Below are positions 8,562-19,850 of a DNA stretch of 55,498 nt, piece after piece; within the stretch, counting starts at the first letter, position 1; every line of letters starts with the position of its first letter. Source of the DNA: Gemmatimonadota bacterium (lineage in GTDB: Bacteria > Gemmatimonadota > Gemmatimonadetes > Palauibacterales > KS3-K002). The DNA lies in NCBI GenBank assembly GCA_020344015.1, contig CP070812.1, positions 3,239,895 to 3,295,392 on the forward strand. Direction: 5' to 3'. Both the position numbers and the translations under genes were made by a program. The notes below the pieces were generated by a model that worked only from the letters and a program-made list of their open reading frames with translations, was not told the origin of the DNA and ran no database searches.

Positions 8562-9944
8562 CTAGCCGCGTTCCCGACGTGCCGCTCGCCGCTTCGCCGA
8601 CCACGCTTCGAGTCGCTTGGCGATCTCGGCCTCGAAGCCCCTGCCGGACGGTTCATAGAAGCGACGCTCGCCCAGCGAGTCGGGCAAGTACTCCTGCTGC
8701 GCCAGAGCATCGGGCTCGTCGTGATCGTACTTGTAGCCTGCACCGTACCCCAGGTCTTTCATCAACCGCGTGGGTGCGTTGCGGATGTGTAGCGGCACCG
8801 GTTCGCCGGGCGTTTCACGCGCCGCCGATGAGGCACTGCCGAAGGCTTTATAGATCCGGTTCGACTTGGGGGCCGTCGCCAGATAGACCGCAGCCTCCGC
8901 CAACGCCAGCTCACCTTCCGGCGAACCGAGAAAGTGGTAGGCGTCCTTGGCGGCGTTTGCGATCCAGAGGGCGCGCGGGTCGGCCAACCCCACATCTTCC
9001 GTCGCCATACGGATCAGCCGCCGGCAGATGTAGAGCGGATCTTCGCCACCGTCCAGCATGCGAGCCAGCCAATAGAGAGCGCCATCCGGGTCGGAGCCCC
9101 TCACCGCTTTGTGCAACGCCGATATCAGATTGTAGTGCTCCTCGCCCGATTTGTCATAGTGGGCGAAGCGCTTCTGCAACGCTTCAGCAGCGACGCGAGC
9201 TGTGACGCTGCCGGCACCACCCACGATAGATGCGGCGACCTCGAGGGCCGACAGCGCGCGCCTCGCGTCACCGTCGGCGGCGCGAGCCAACAGGTCCAGC
9301 GCGTCGTCGTCCACCCGCAGCCGCGAGCCGCCGAGCCCGCGTTCCTCATCGGCCAGGGCCCGCTCGCAGATCACCCGCACGTCTTCTTCACTCAACGGCT
9401 CCAACACCAAGACGCGCGACCGACTGAGCAACGCGCTTATGACCTCGAAACTCGGGTTCTCGGTCGTGGCCCCGATCAGGATGACCGTCCCGGCCTCGAC
9501 GTGGGGCAGGAACGCGTCTTGTTGAGACTTGTTGAACCTGTGGATTTCATCGCAGAACAGAATCGTGCGGCGCCCGGTGGCGCTGAGCCGTTCGCCGGCC
9601 TCAGCGATAATCTGGCGGACGCGCGGCACGCCCTCCGTGACTGCACTGAAGGGAGTGAATGCGGCGTCGGTGCGATCGGCTATGATCCGGGCCAGTGTCG
9701 TCTTGCCGCTGCCCGGCGGCCCCCAGAAAATCAGCGAACCCAACTCGTCACGCTCGATCATCTCACGCAGGATCCGCCCGGGTCCAACCAGGTGCTCCTG
9801 GCCCAGAAACTCGTCCAGGTTGCGGGGTCGCATCCGGGTCGCCAGCGGCGCGGCCGGCGAGTTCTCGTCCGCTATTCCTCCCCGCTGGAGAGGCTTGGAC
9901 TCCGGGGTCGGAAACAGTTCCAGTTCTTCCTTCATCTCCTCCAC
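8562..9944 (-). CDS. rarA: Replication-associated recombination protein A (AAA+ ATPase)
   Basis: A 460-aa cytoplasmic clamp-loader-like AAA+ ATPase (RarA/MgsA) that acts at stalled replication forks. Visible are [20 protein letters not shown], Walker [14 protein letters not shown], Walker [20 protein letters not shown], sensor 1 [12 protein letters not shown], the arginine-finger region [13 protein letters not shown], and the C-terminal tetramerisation part with [19 protein letters not shown]. The length is normal. GTG 9944 is three bases after the cca stop; ATG 9935 is the alternative, with GGAGGAG just before it, unusually close. It lies between cca and hflX in the long minus-strand run. 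Confidence 0.95.
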   Translation of the reverse strand: MEEMKEELELFPTPESKPLQRGGIADENSPAAPLATRMRPRNLDEFLGQEHLVGPGRILREMIERDELGSLIFWGPPGSGKTTLARIIADRTDAAFTPFSAVTEGVPRVRQIIAEAGERLSATGRRTILFCDEIHRFNKSQQDAFLPHVEAGTVILIGATTENPSFEVISALLSRSRVLVLEPLSEEDVRVICERALADEERGLGGSRLRVDDDALDLLARAADGDARRALSALEVAASIVGGAGSVTARVAAEALQKRFAHYDKSGEEHYNLISALHKAVRGSDPDGALYWLARMLDGGEDPLYICRRLIRMATEDVGLADPRALWIANAAKDAYHFLGSPEGELALAEAAVYLATAPKSNRIYKAFGSASSAARETPGEPVPLHIRNAPTRLMKDLGYGAGYKYDHDEPDALAQQEYLPDSLGERRFYEPSGRGFEAEIAKRLEAWSAKRRAARRERG

Positions 9945-9947
9945 GTC

Positions 9948-11204
9948 CTAGTCGGGGAGCCGCCGGCGCGCAAACTCGAGCAAGCGTTCCCTCTCGTTCA
10001 GCTTCGGATCCTCGATCACGACATCCAGGCAGGCCTCGAGGATCCGGCCGAACTCGGGACCCGGCTTCAGCCCCAGCTGCTTGAGATCGCTCCCGTCGAT
10101 CGCCAGCGCCGCCAGCGTGACCGGGTCACCTCTACGGAGCACGCCGAGCACGGTGCTCGCCTGCCCCGCCAGAGCGGAACGACCCTCGGCGCCCGTACCC
10201 AGAGCCCCCTCGCGGCAGAAATGGAGCCGCAACGCATCGCGCGCGTCGTCCGGACCCACGTGCCTGAGCCAGCGACGCGCGGCGACGATATCGCCCGATT
10301 TGGGCAGGGACAGGTCGAGCGCTCGGCCCAGCACCTGCACGTCGCGCAGCTCCGCGTTCGAAAAACGGAGCCGTCTCATCAGCGGCTCGATCTCCGGGCC
10401 GGCCGGCGCGAATAGCGTCGCCAGGCGAAGCCGGAGCCGGCGCTCCGTCAGACCATCTATGCTCGCCAAGATGACCCGCCAGTCGGTGTCATCGACGGAC
10501 GCGAGCTCCGGGACCAGAACGGCCAGAGCGCCCGACCTTCGATAGAGGTCAAGACCTCGCGACGGCACCGACCCTGACAGCACCTTTAGGATTTCCTCAC
10601 GGACCCGCTCCCCCGACAGTCGCGCAAGTCTGGGCGCTGCGTCGACCAGCGCATCCCAAGTCGCGGGCTCGATCTCCAGCTCGTAGCGGCCTGCGAAACG
10701 CAGCCCGCGAAGCACGCGCAGGTAGTCCTCGGCGAATCGTGTCGCCGGCTCGCCCACGCAGCGCAGCAAGCGTCGCTGTAGGTCTTCCCACCCAGCCATC
10801 GGATCGTGGAATTCGTGATGCAACGGGTGATAGGCGATGGCATTGATGGTGAAGTCGCGACGTGCCAGGTCCTCGTCCAGGCGGTCGGCGTACTCGACTA
10901 CCGCATGCCTGCCATCGGTCTCAATGTCGCGCCGGAACGTGGTCACTTCGTAAAGGTTTCCGTCTTCGCCACGCACGCCCACCGTGCCGAATTGGATGCC
11001 CACCGGGTAGGACGGCCGGAACAGCTCGAGCACCGTCTCGGGCCGAGCCGCCGTCGCCAGGTCCCAGTCCCCGCGCGATCCACCGAGCAGGGCATCGCGC
11101 ACGGCGCCACCGACTGCCCACGTCTCGTGTCCCCTATCTTCCAGCCGTCGGGCGATCGCCGCGACCGCGCCCGGCACGTCCAGCTTTTCCGGCAGACCTT
11201 TCAC
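9948..11204 (-). CDS. cca: CCA-adding tRNA nucleotidyltransferase / poly(A) polymerase family
   Basis: A 418-aa class II nucleotidyltransferase. The catalytic head has AVGGAVRDALLG followed by GDWDLATAARPE, with the metal-binding DxD in DWD. It continues with EVTTFRRDIETDGRH, RRDFTINAIAYHP and DYLRVLRGLRFAGRY. The C-terminal half is helical, as in the family. The enzyme builds or repairs the 3'-CCA of tRNAs. The tRNA-Gln gene in this window lacks an encoded CCA, so this activity is needed. Poly(A) polymerase function cannot be excluded from sequence. The start is GTG 11204, one base after the SDR stop; rarA follows three bases after its own stop. Confidence 0.92.
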   Translation of the reverse strand: MKGLPEKLDVPGAVAAIARRLEDRGHETWAVGGAVRDALLGGSRGDWDLATAARPETVLELFRPSYPVGIQFGTVGVRGEDGNLYEVTTFRRDIETDGRHAVVEYADRLDEDLARRDFTINAIAYHPLHHEFHDPMAGWEDLQRRLLRCVGEPATRFAEDYLRVLRGLRFAGRYELEIEPATWDALVDAAPRLARLSGERVREEILKVLSGSVPSRGLDLYRRSGALAVLVPELASVDDTDWRVILASIDGLTERRLRLRLATLFAPAGPEIEPLMRRLRFSNAELRDVQVLGRALDLSLPKSGDIVAARRWLRHVGPDDARDALRLHFCREGALGTGAEGRSALAGQASTVLGVLRRGDPVTLAALAIDGSDLKQLGLKPGPEFGRILEACLDVVIEDPKLNERERLLEFARRRLPD

Positions 11205-11205
11205 T

Positions 11206-11973
11206 TTAGCCGCAGAGTACGCTTCCGCCGTTGACGTTCAGAACCTCTCCGGTCACGTGCCGCGCCAGCTTCGAGCAGAGGAAGAGGATGGGCCCGGCGA
11301 CATCGTCGGCGCTGCCGAGCCTTCCCAATGGGATGTCCGCGATGACCTTGTCGCGCTCGCCGGCCTCTAGCGCCGGCGCCGCCATCTCCGTGTCAATCCA
11401 ACCCGGGGCGACTGCGTTCACCGTGACATCGCGAGAGGCAAGCTCGACTGCCAATGATTTGACGAACGAGATGACCGCTCCTTTTGTCGCCGCGTAGTGG
11501 CTGTGGCCCGCTTCGCCGCGTTGCCCGGCGGTCGAGCTGACGATCACGATCCTGCCTCCGTCCGCCATGCGGCGAGCCGCCTCGCCGACGCAGTAGAAGA
11601 CCGAATCGAGGTTGACCCTCATCATCTCTTCCCAGGTCTCGTCCGCCATCTCGGCGACGGGCACATACTCCGGCGGCCAAATCCCGTGGTTGACCACGAA
11701 TACGTCGAGCCAGCCGAACTCGCTGTCGACGCGTTCGAAGAGTGCCTTCACGCCCTCCCGGTCGCCTAGATCTGCGGCGACCGCCCAGCCGTGGCCGCCG
11801 GCTCGCTGGATCGCCGCCAGCGTCTCGCCCGCTTGCTCCTCACGCGTGCGGTAGGCGATACCGACATCTGCGCCGGCCCGAGCTAACAACACCGCTGTCG
11901 CCCTGCCGATGCCACGCGAGCCCCCCGTGACGACCGCTCGCTTGCCTTTCAGTTCGATGATTCGCTCGGCCAT
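11206..11973 (-). CDS. Short-chain dehydrogenase/reductase, FabG-like
   Basis: A 255-aa classical SDR. The NAD(P)-binding turn is VVTGGSRGIGRAT. The catalytic set is Ser in IVIVSSTAG, Tyr in HSHYAATKGA and the Lys four residues on. PGWIDTEM and the C-terminal VTGEVLNVNGG are also typical. The usual NNAG motif reads VVNHG. It resembles 3-oxoacyl-ACP reductase, but many SDRs with other substrates look the same and no fatty-acid genes are nearby. So I give only the family. It stands between the cpsB-like gene (27 bases upstream) and cca (1 base downstream). Confidence 0.87.
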   Translation of the reverse strand: MAERIIELKGKRAVVTGGSRGIGRATAVLLARAGADVGIAYRTREEQAGETLAAIQRAGGHGWAVAADLGDREGVKALFERVDSEFGWLDVFVVNHGIWPPEYVPVAEMADETWEEMMRVNLDSVFYCVGEAARRMADGGRIVIVSSTAGQRGEAGHSHYAATKGAVISFVKSLAVELASRDVTVNAVAPGWIDTEMAAPALEAGERDKVIADIPLGRLGSADDVAGPILFLCSKLARHVTGEVLNVNGGSVLCG

Positions 11974-12000
11974 TCCGATTCCGCCCCTCCTCGTGCGCCT

Positions 12001-12846
12001 CTAGGCACGGCGCCCGCCTCTCAGCCTCTGACCCAAGCGGGCGAAGAATCCGCCCTCACTATCCACCCGGCCAACATTCAGCGTCGGCTCGTCCCGCAGA
12101 ATACGCTGCGGGTTGGTCGCCAGCAGCAGCCTGGCCTGTTCCTCCAGGCCGCGGCCCACTAGATAGTCCCAGGTCGCGCGCAGCGAAGGACTGCGCTCGG
12201 GTCGAGCGTGATTGTCAGACGCTATCACGTCGACCCAGCCCTCGACCAGGAAGCGGTGGGCCACCCGCCTGACGTTCTCACCATACTCGCCGAGCAGGCT
12301 GCCGCTGTTGAGCTGCACCAGGGTGCCGGCGGCCCGCCAATCGGCGACGACGCCGTAACCGCGGTCGAATCCCCAATAGCGTTCCGGGTGCACGATGATC
12401 GGCACGTACCTGCCATCGGCGATGCGCGCCAACGCCTCGGTCGAACGCTCGGGGACGGTGAAGGCGCAAAACTCGACCAGCGCGTAGCGACTGCCCGCTA
12501 GGCGCAGCTCCGGATCGGCGAGGTCGAGCTGCGGCGTATCGAGCTGGATTTCGTAGCCGCGGTACAGAGTGACCTCTGGAAAGCGCTCGCGCGCCGCCCA
12601 GACGAGACTCGGCCATGCCTCATCGGCTAGAGCCCGACGACTCCCGTTCAGGTTCGATGCGTTGAGGTGCGGCGTCGCGGCGACGGCCCGGACCCCGTCG
12701 TCGAAAAAGGTCTGAAGTGTTAGCAGCGCGCTTTCCAGATCGGGTGCGCCGTCGTCTACGCCTGGGATCAGATGCGTGTGCAGGTCCGCCAGCTCCGGCG
12801 GCGCCGTCCGCGCTCTTCTCCGCCCAAACCGCCGCGTGTCCGTCAG
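12001..12846 (-). CDS. CpsB/CapC-type PHP tyrosine-protein phosphatase
   Basis: The first conventional start (TTG 12432) gives only the last 143 aa, but the same frame is open and coding back to the end of the upstream ORF. The full frame encodes LADLHTHLIPGVDDGAPDLE, VAATPHLN, ALVEFCAFT, PIIVHPERYWG and VIASDNHARPER. These are the PHP metal motifs of the manganese-dependent Tyr phosphatases that control capsule and exopolysaccharide polymerisation. I place the start at CTG 12846. It overlaps the TGA of the upstream ORF as CTGA, right after GGGGAGGAG, which gives 281 aa. No ATG, GTG or TTG is available before the metal motif. No tyrosine kinase or polysaccharide genes are nearby, so the partner is unknown. 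Confidence 0.78.
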   Translation of the reverse strand: MTDTRRFGRRRARTAPPELADLHTHLIPGVDDGAPDLESALLTLQTFFDDGVRAVAATPHLNASNLNGSRRALADEAWPSLVWAARERFPEVTLYRGYEIQLDTPQLDLADPELRLAGSRYALVEFCAFTVPERSTEALARIADGRYVPIIVHPERYWGFDRGYGVVADWRAAGTLVQLNSGSLLGEYGENVRRVAHRFLVEGWVDVIASDNHARPERSPSLRATWDYLVGRGLEEQARLLLATNPQRILRDEPTLNVGRVDSEGGFFARLGQRLRGGRRA

Positions 12847-13168
12847 CTCCTCCCCGCCCAGCGCTCGGCGATCCGGCCCAACTCACCACCCGGACCCATC
12901 GCGCGGCAGCGCTCGGCCAGCGCCTCCGGGTACGTAGAAGCGACCGCTTCACAGGCTAGCGTCAGCAAACCGTCGGCGGCCAGCAGGTCGAGGGCTGCAT
13001 CCCGGCGCTCCAGGCAACCTCGCACACCGTCGAGCAGCTCGCCGGCCACAGCGAGCAACTCGTCGGAAAGTTCGCCTGCCGGATCGATCCTCGCTACCGC
13101 TTCGCGGAGTCGCTCCTGAAGCGGGAGCGGCGACTCGGCGATCTTGTCCTGCAGCCAGGCAGCGTCCA

Positions 13169-13169
<1 letters not shown>
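12843..13169 (-). CDS. Unknown 108-aa protein coupled to alaS
   Basis: I do not recognise this protein. It is short, acidic to neutral, and almost entirely helical by eye (DKIAESPLPLQERLREAVAR, ELSDELLAVAGELLDGV). It has one Cys pair region (GCLERRDA and TLACEAVA) and no signal peptide or membrane segment. It starts with an ATG that overlaps the alaS stop (ATGA) and ends on a CTGA overlap with the phosphatase frame. That placement suggests it is really translated. I see no motif that suggests a role. Confidence 0.6.
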
Positions 13170-15802
<2,633 letters not shown>

Positions 15803-15930
15803 CTAGCCTAAACCCGGGCTGCCCCTAAGCTTCTGTGGTCCAAATCTCCAGGATCAACCCAATATGACCGAAGAACCTAGCGTTCTCAAGCTCAACGGCC
15901 TGGCAGGGGACCCGAGAAAGGCGCATTTTC

Positions 15931-16050
15931 CAGGAATCCGGGAATCCGGGATTCGAGAAATCGGGGATCCGAGAGCGGCGAATCCGTGGAATCCGTGGAA
16001 TCCGCGGGCTCGGGGAAGTTGGGAATGCGGGGTACCACCTGAGATTTCCC
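15931..16050. repeat. GGAATCCG-type degenerate repeat in the alaS/M16 divergent gap
   Basis: The gap 15803-16137 (335 bases) has no gene. Its middle holds repeated GGAATCCG units: CAGGAATCCGGGAATCCGGG, then AATCCGTGGAATCCGTGG plus ATCCGCGGG, then GGGAAGTTGGGAATGCGGGG. Related sequence on the opposite strand occurs at 27540-27668, with units CCCCAATT and GGATTCCACGGACTCC. The ends of the gap should hold the promoters for alaS and the peptidase. Near the right end GGAG (16128-16131) is the ribosome site for ATG 16138. I see no clear promoter or terminator. Confidence 0.6.
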
Positions 16051-16137
16051 CACCTCCCCTGTTCCACCGGTCCCCGAATCGACATTCGAGAATTCCCATT
16101 TAACTTCCGACTTATCACCTCCTAACCGGAGCTTATC

Positions 16138-18948
16138 ATGAACCGGCTACTTCTCGCGTTTCTCCCTCTCTTCACCGCGCTGCCCGCCGCGGCCCAACAG
16201 GCGGCTCTCGATCCGCAGGCCCCGTTGCCGGTCGATTCGGCGGTCACGCTGGGCACGCTGCCCAACGGCTTGCGCTACTACATCCGGGAGAACCCGGAGC
16301 CCCAGGAGCGGGCGGAACTGCGCCTGGTGGTCAAGGCCGGGTCGGTGCTGGAAGACGAGGACCAGCTGGGGCTGGCGCATTTCGTCGAGCACATGGCCTT
16401 CAACGGGACTGAGCATTTCGAGAAGCAGGAGCTGGTCGATTACCTGGAAGGTATCGGAATGCGGTTCGGGCCGGACCTCAACGCCTACACGAGCTTCGAT
16501 GAGACCGTCTACATGCTGATGGTGCCAACCGACAGCGCCGAGCTCGTCGCCACCGCGTTCCAGATCCTCGAGGACTGGGCGCACGGCCAGCTGTTCGACC
16601 ACGAGGAGATCGACAAGGAACGCGGGGTGATCGTCGAGGAGTGGCGGCTGGGCCGTGGTGCCGCCGCCAGGATCCGTGACCAGCAACTCCCCATTCTGTT
16701 TCAGGGTTCGCGCTACGCCGAGCGCCTGCCGATCGGTGAGCCTGAGATCATCCAGGACTTCGAGTACGAGACGCTGAAGCGCTTCTATCGCGACTGGTAT
16801 CGGCCCGACCTGATGGCGGTGATCGCCGTCGGCGACTTCGAGACGGCGGTGATCCAGGAACTCATCCATAAGCACTTTGCCGGCATACCTATGCCCGATA
16901 TCGCGCCGCAGAGACCCACCTATCCCGTCCCCGACCACGAGGAGACGCTGTTCGCCATCGCCACCGATCCCGAGGCCACGTTTAACTCGGTGGCGGTCTA
17001 CTGGAAGCAGCCGCCGAGAGAAGTCGGCACGCTGGGCGCCTATAGGCAATCGATCGTCGAGGCGCTGTACAACCGAATGCTCAACTTCCGCTTCTTCGAA
17101 CTGACGCAGGAGGCGGACCCCCCGTTCATCGGTGCCTCCTCCAGCCAGGGCCGCATCATCGGCTCGAGGGAGGTCTACGTCCTCGGCGCCGGCGTACAGG
17201 AGAACGGCCACGAGCGCGCAATCGAGGTGCTACTCAGCGAGGCACAGCGCGTGGCGCGCCACGGCTTCACCGAATCCGAGCTCGAGCGAGAAAAGAGTGA
17301 GCTGCTTCGCTTCCTGCAGCAGGCCTATGATGAGCGGGAGAAAACAAGATCGTCGCGCTACGCGTCCGAGTATGCCCGCGCCTTCCTCTACGACGAACCG
17401 ATACCAGGCATCGCCTACGAATACGAGATCCACCAGCAACTTCTGCCCGGCGTGCAGCTGGACGAGGTGAACCGACTGGCCCGGGAGTGGATCACCGAGA
17501 GCAATAGGGTGATCCTGGTCGACGGTCCCGAGAAAGAGGGTGCCGAAATGCCAACCGAGGGCGAGCTGCTTGACGTGTTCGCCGCCGTCGAGTCGGAAGA
17601 GATCGAGGCGTACGTCGACGCCGCCACCGTGGCGCCGCTCGTGCCCGTCGTACCCGAACCGGCCGAGATCGTCGAGATCGAGGAGCTCGAGGAGATCGGC
17701 GTCCAGCGCTGGACCCTGGCCAACGGTGTGCGGGTCCTTCTCAAGCCCACCGATTTCAAGGACGACGAGATTCTCTTCAGCAGCTGGAGCCCCGGCGGCA
17801 CCTCGCTGGCCTCCGACCAGGACTACGTCGCGGCGATCACCGCTTCCACCGTCGTCACCCTCGCGGGAGTCGGCGACTTCAGCTTCGTAGACCTGCAGAA
17901 GAAACTGGCCGGCAAGGCGGTGCGGGTCTCACCGTCCATCGGCTCGTTGGCCGAGGCGGTAGGCGGCAGCGCATCGCCGAGCGATGTGGAGACGATGTTC
18001 CAGCTCATCTACCTGTACTTCACCGCACCGCGCCGCGACAGCGCCGCGTTCCAATCACTCAAGTCGCGCATGCAAGCCTTCCTGGCGAATCGCGACGCCG
18101 ATCCGGGGTCGGCCTTCAGCGACACGCTCAATGTCACGCTCACGCAGCATCATGTCCGCTCACGTCCGCCGACCCTCGAGCTGTACGATGAGATGAACCT
18201 AGACGCGTCATACGAGTTCTACCGGGATCGTTTCGCCGACGCCGGTGACTTCTTTTTCGTCTTCGTGGGTAACTTCGATCCCGACAGCCTGAAGCCGTTG
18301 ATCCAGACTTACATCGGCGGGCTGCCATCCGCCGGCCGCGAAGAGACGTGGCGCGACGTGGGCATGCGCTACCCAACCGGCGTCATCCAGAAGACCGTCT
18401 ACAAGGGGATCGAGCCTAAGAGCCAGACGCGGATCGTCTTCACCGGGCCGTTCGAATGGACTCGCGAGAACCGCTACGCGATGCGCGCTCTCTCCAACAC
18501 CCTGCGCATCCGACTGCGCGAGGTCCTGCGTGAGGATATGGGCGGCACGTACGGGGTGAGCGCCTCGGGTAGCGGCACTCGGGACCCGGTGGCCGACTAC
18601 CGGTTCAGCATCGGCTTCGGAACCGCCCCCGAGCGGCTCGAGGAGATGGTCGATGCCGTCTTCCTGCAGATCGACAGCCTACAGACCGTGGGGCCGTCGC
18701 AAGAGGACATAGACAAAGTGAAGGAGATGCAGCGGCGCGCGCGCGAGACCGACCTGCGTGAGAACAGCTATTGGCTCGGTCAGCTCATCGCCGCCGAACG
18801 CTACGCCGTCGACCCGCGCAACATCCTCAACTACGAGGAGATGATCGACGGGCTGACCGCGGAGATGGTGAGGCAGGCCGCACTGCGCTACCTGCGCACC
18901 GATAACTACGTGCAGGTTACGCTGTACCCTGAGAACGGTAGCCGGTAG
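16138..18948 (+). CDS. Exported M16 (insulinase/pitrilysin) family zinc metallopeptidase
   Basis: A 936-aa periplasmic or outer-membrane-associated peptidase. A signal peptide (MNRLLLAFLPLFTALPAAAQ) ends at the A-A-A-Q site. The inverted zinc motif is HFVEH at residues 81-85, with the distal metal Glu about 76 residues on, in KERGVIVEEWRLGRG. The second, catalytically inactive M16 half starts near residue 520 (VQRWTLANGVRVLLKPTDFK) and includes RYAMRALSNTLRIRLREVLR and MGGTYGVSASGSG. Two tandem M16 halves in one chain is the pitrilysin/PqqL-like layout. The start is supported by GGAG six bases upstream. The substrate is probably peptides in the envelope, but that is not shown here. It is followed by a repeat block and then the glycerophosphodiesterase gene. 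Confidence 0.92.
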   Translation: MNRLLLAFLPLFTALPAAAQQAALDPQAPLPVDSAVTLGTLPNGLRYYIRENPEPQERAELRLVVKAGSVLEDEDQLGLAHFVEHMAFNGTEHFEKQELVDYLEGIGMRFGPDLNAYTSFDETVYMLMVPTDSAELVATAFQILEDWAHGQLFDHEEIDKERGVIVEEWRLGRGAAARIRDQQLPILFQGSRYAERLPIGEPEIIQDFEYETLKRFYRDWYRPDLMAVIAVGDFETAVIQELIHKHFAGIPMPDIAPQRPTYPVPDHEETLFAIATDPEATFNSVAVYWKQPPREVGTLGAYRQSIVEALYNRMLNFRFFELTQEADPPFIGASSSQGRIIGSREVYVLGAGVQENGHERAIEVLLSEAQRVARHGFTESELEREKSELLRFLQQAYDEREKTRSSRYASEYARAFLYDEPIPGIAYEYEIHQQLLPGVQLDEVNRLAREWITESNRVILVDGPEKEGAEMPTEGELLDVFAAVESEEIEAYVDAATVAPLVPVVPEPAEIVEIEELEEIGVQRWTLANGVRVLLKPTDFKDDEILFSSWSPGGTSLASDQDYVAAITASTVVTLAGVGDFSFVDLQKKLAGKAVRVSPSIGSLAEAVGGSASPSDVETMFQLIYLYFTAPRRDSAAFQSLKSRMQAFLANRDADPGSAFSDTLNVTLTQHHVRSRPPTLELYDEMNLDASYEFYRDRFADAGDFFFVFVGNFDPDSLKPLIQTYIGGLPSAGREETWRDVGMRYPTGVIQKTVYKGIEPKSQTRIVFTGPFEWTRENRYAMRALSNTLRIRLREVLREDMGGTYGVSASGSGTRDPVADYRFSIGFGTAPERLEEMVDAVFLQIDSLQTVGPSQEDIDKVKEMQRRARETDLRENSYWLGQLIAAERYAVDPRNILNYEEMIDGLTAEMVRQAALRYLRTDNYVQVTLYPENGSR

Positions 18949-19065
18949 CCGGTAGCCTGTGGACGGTAGGCCTGTCACTGATCATAGGCGGGCCACGTAG
19001 TGTTTACTGGAGGCAAGAGAGGATGACGGACTACCGACCACCGACTACCGACCACCGGTCACTGA
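18938..19065. repeat. TACCGGCCACCGG-type repeat after the M16 stop
   Basis: A direct repeat GGTAGCCGGTAGCCGGTAGCC straddles the stop codon of the M16 gene. It is followed, about 90 bases later, by ACTACCGACCACCGACTACC and GACCACCGGTCACTG. The two halves are largely reverse complements of each other, so the transcript could fold into a hairpin. Similar blocks lie at 35447-35477, 38008-38078 and 55176-55235. Each one begins or ends at a stop codon. Confidence 0.7.
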
Positions 19066-19069
19066 TCTC

Positions 19070-19846
19070 ATGAGAGGCATCAACGTCCCCAAGAACGTGA
19101 ACATCAAGCCGCCGGCCCTGATCGCCCACCGCGGCTACGCCCTCCGCTATCCGGAGAACACGCTGGAGAGCCTGGAGGCAGCGATCGAGGCCGGAGCGGG
19201 ATATATCGAGTTCGACGTTCAGCTTACCAAGGACGGCGTGCCGGTCCTGATGCACGACGCAGAGCTGTGGCGCACCGCACGCATCGATCGCAGCGTGCTC
19301 GACATGACGCTCGAGCAACTGAAAGACACCTGGGTCAACGAGACGGCGCGCTTCGGTCCGAAGTTCGGCGAGGTGAACGTGCCGACGCTGGCCGAAGTCA
19401 TCGCTCTGCTGGAGAAGCGCGCAAAGGTGACGGCCTTCGTCGAGATAAAGCGCGAGAGCCTCAATAGGTTCGGCACCGTAGAGGTCGTCGAACGGGTGAT
19501 GAACGTCTTAGAGCCGGCTGCAGGACGTTGCGTCGTCATCTCATTCGCTCTGGAGGCGATCCGCCAGGCCCGGGAACGAGATGCGGAACGAGTCGGCTGG
19601 GTGCTCTCGGAGTGGACCCTGATGGCTCGTGAGGCAGCCGAGCGGTTTCAACCCGAGTACTTGTTCTGCAACTACCGGATGATCCCCGACGAGGAAGCGC
19701 TCTGGCCAGGCCCCTGGGATTGGGCCCTCTACGAGGTAATCGATCCCGATCTCGCGCTCGGCCTCACCGCGCGCGGCGCGCGCTTCATAGAGACTATGGC
19801 CATCGGCGAGATGCTGACCGACCTCCGGCTGGCGCCAGGACGTTGA
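19070..19846 (+). CDS. Glycerophosphodiester phosphodiesterase
   Basis: A 258-aa GDPD-family TIM barrel that hydrolyses glycerophosphodiesters to an alcohol and glycerol 3-phosphate. The metal site is seen in LIAHRGYALRYPENTLES (His, Arg, Glu), YIEFDVQLTKDGVPVLMHDA (Glu, Asp, His) and AFVEIKRES (Glu-x-Lys). No signal peptide is present, so it should be cytoplasmic. ATG 19070 has no ribosome site and sits just after a repeat block; GTG 19097 is an alternative that removes nine odd residues. glpD begins four bases after its stop, so the product glycerol 3-phosphate can be oxidised directly by the neighbour. Confidence 0.9.
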   Translation: MRGINVPKNVNIKPPALIAHRGYALRYPENTLESLEAAIEAGAGYIEFDVQLTKDGVPVLMHDAELWRTARIDRSVLDMTLEQLKDTWVNETARFGPKFGEVNVPTLAEVIALLEKRAKVTAFVEIKRESLNRFGTVEVVERVMNVLEPAAGRCVVISFALEAIRQARERDAERVGWVLSEWTLMAREAAERFQPEYLFCNYRMIPDEEALWPGPWDWALYEVIDPDLALGLTARGARFIETMAIGEMLTDLRLAPGR

Positions 19847-19850
19847 CACG

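Noticed and set aside
16030..16050. T-box-like AGGTGGTACCCCGC on the minus strand upstream of alaS.
   Set aside because: The match to the T-box core is partial, no terminator with a T-tract follows, and the space needed for the specifier stem would lie inside the M16 gene. More likely part of the degenerate repeat.
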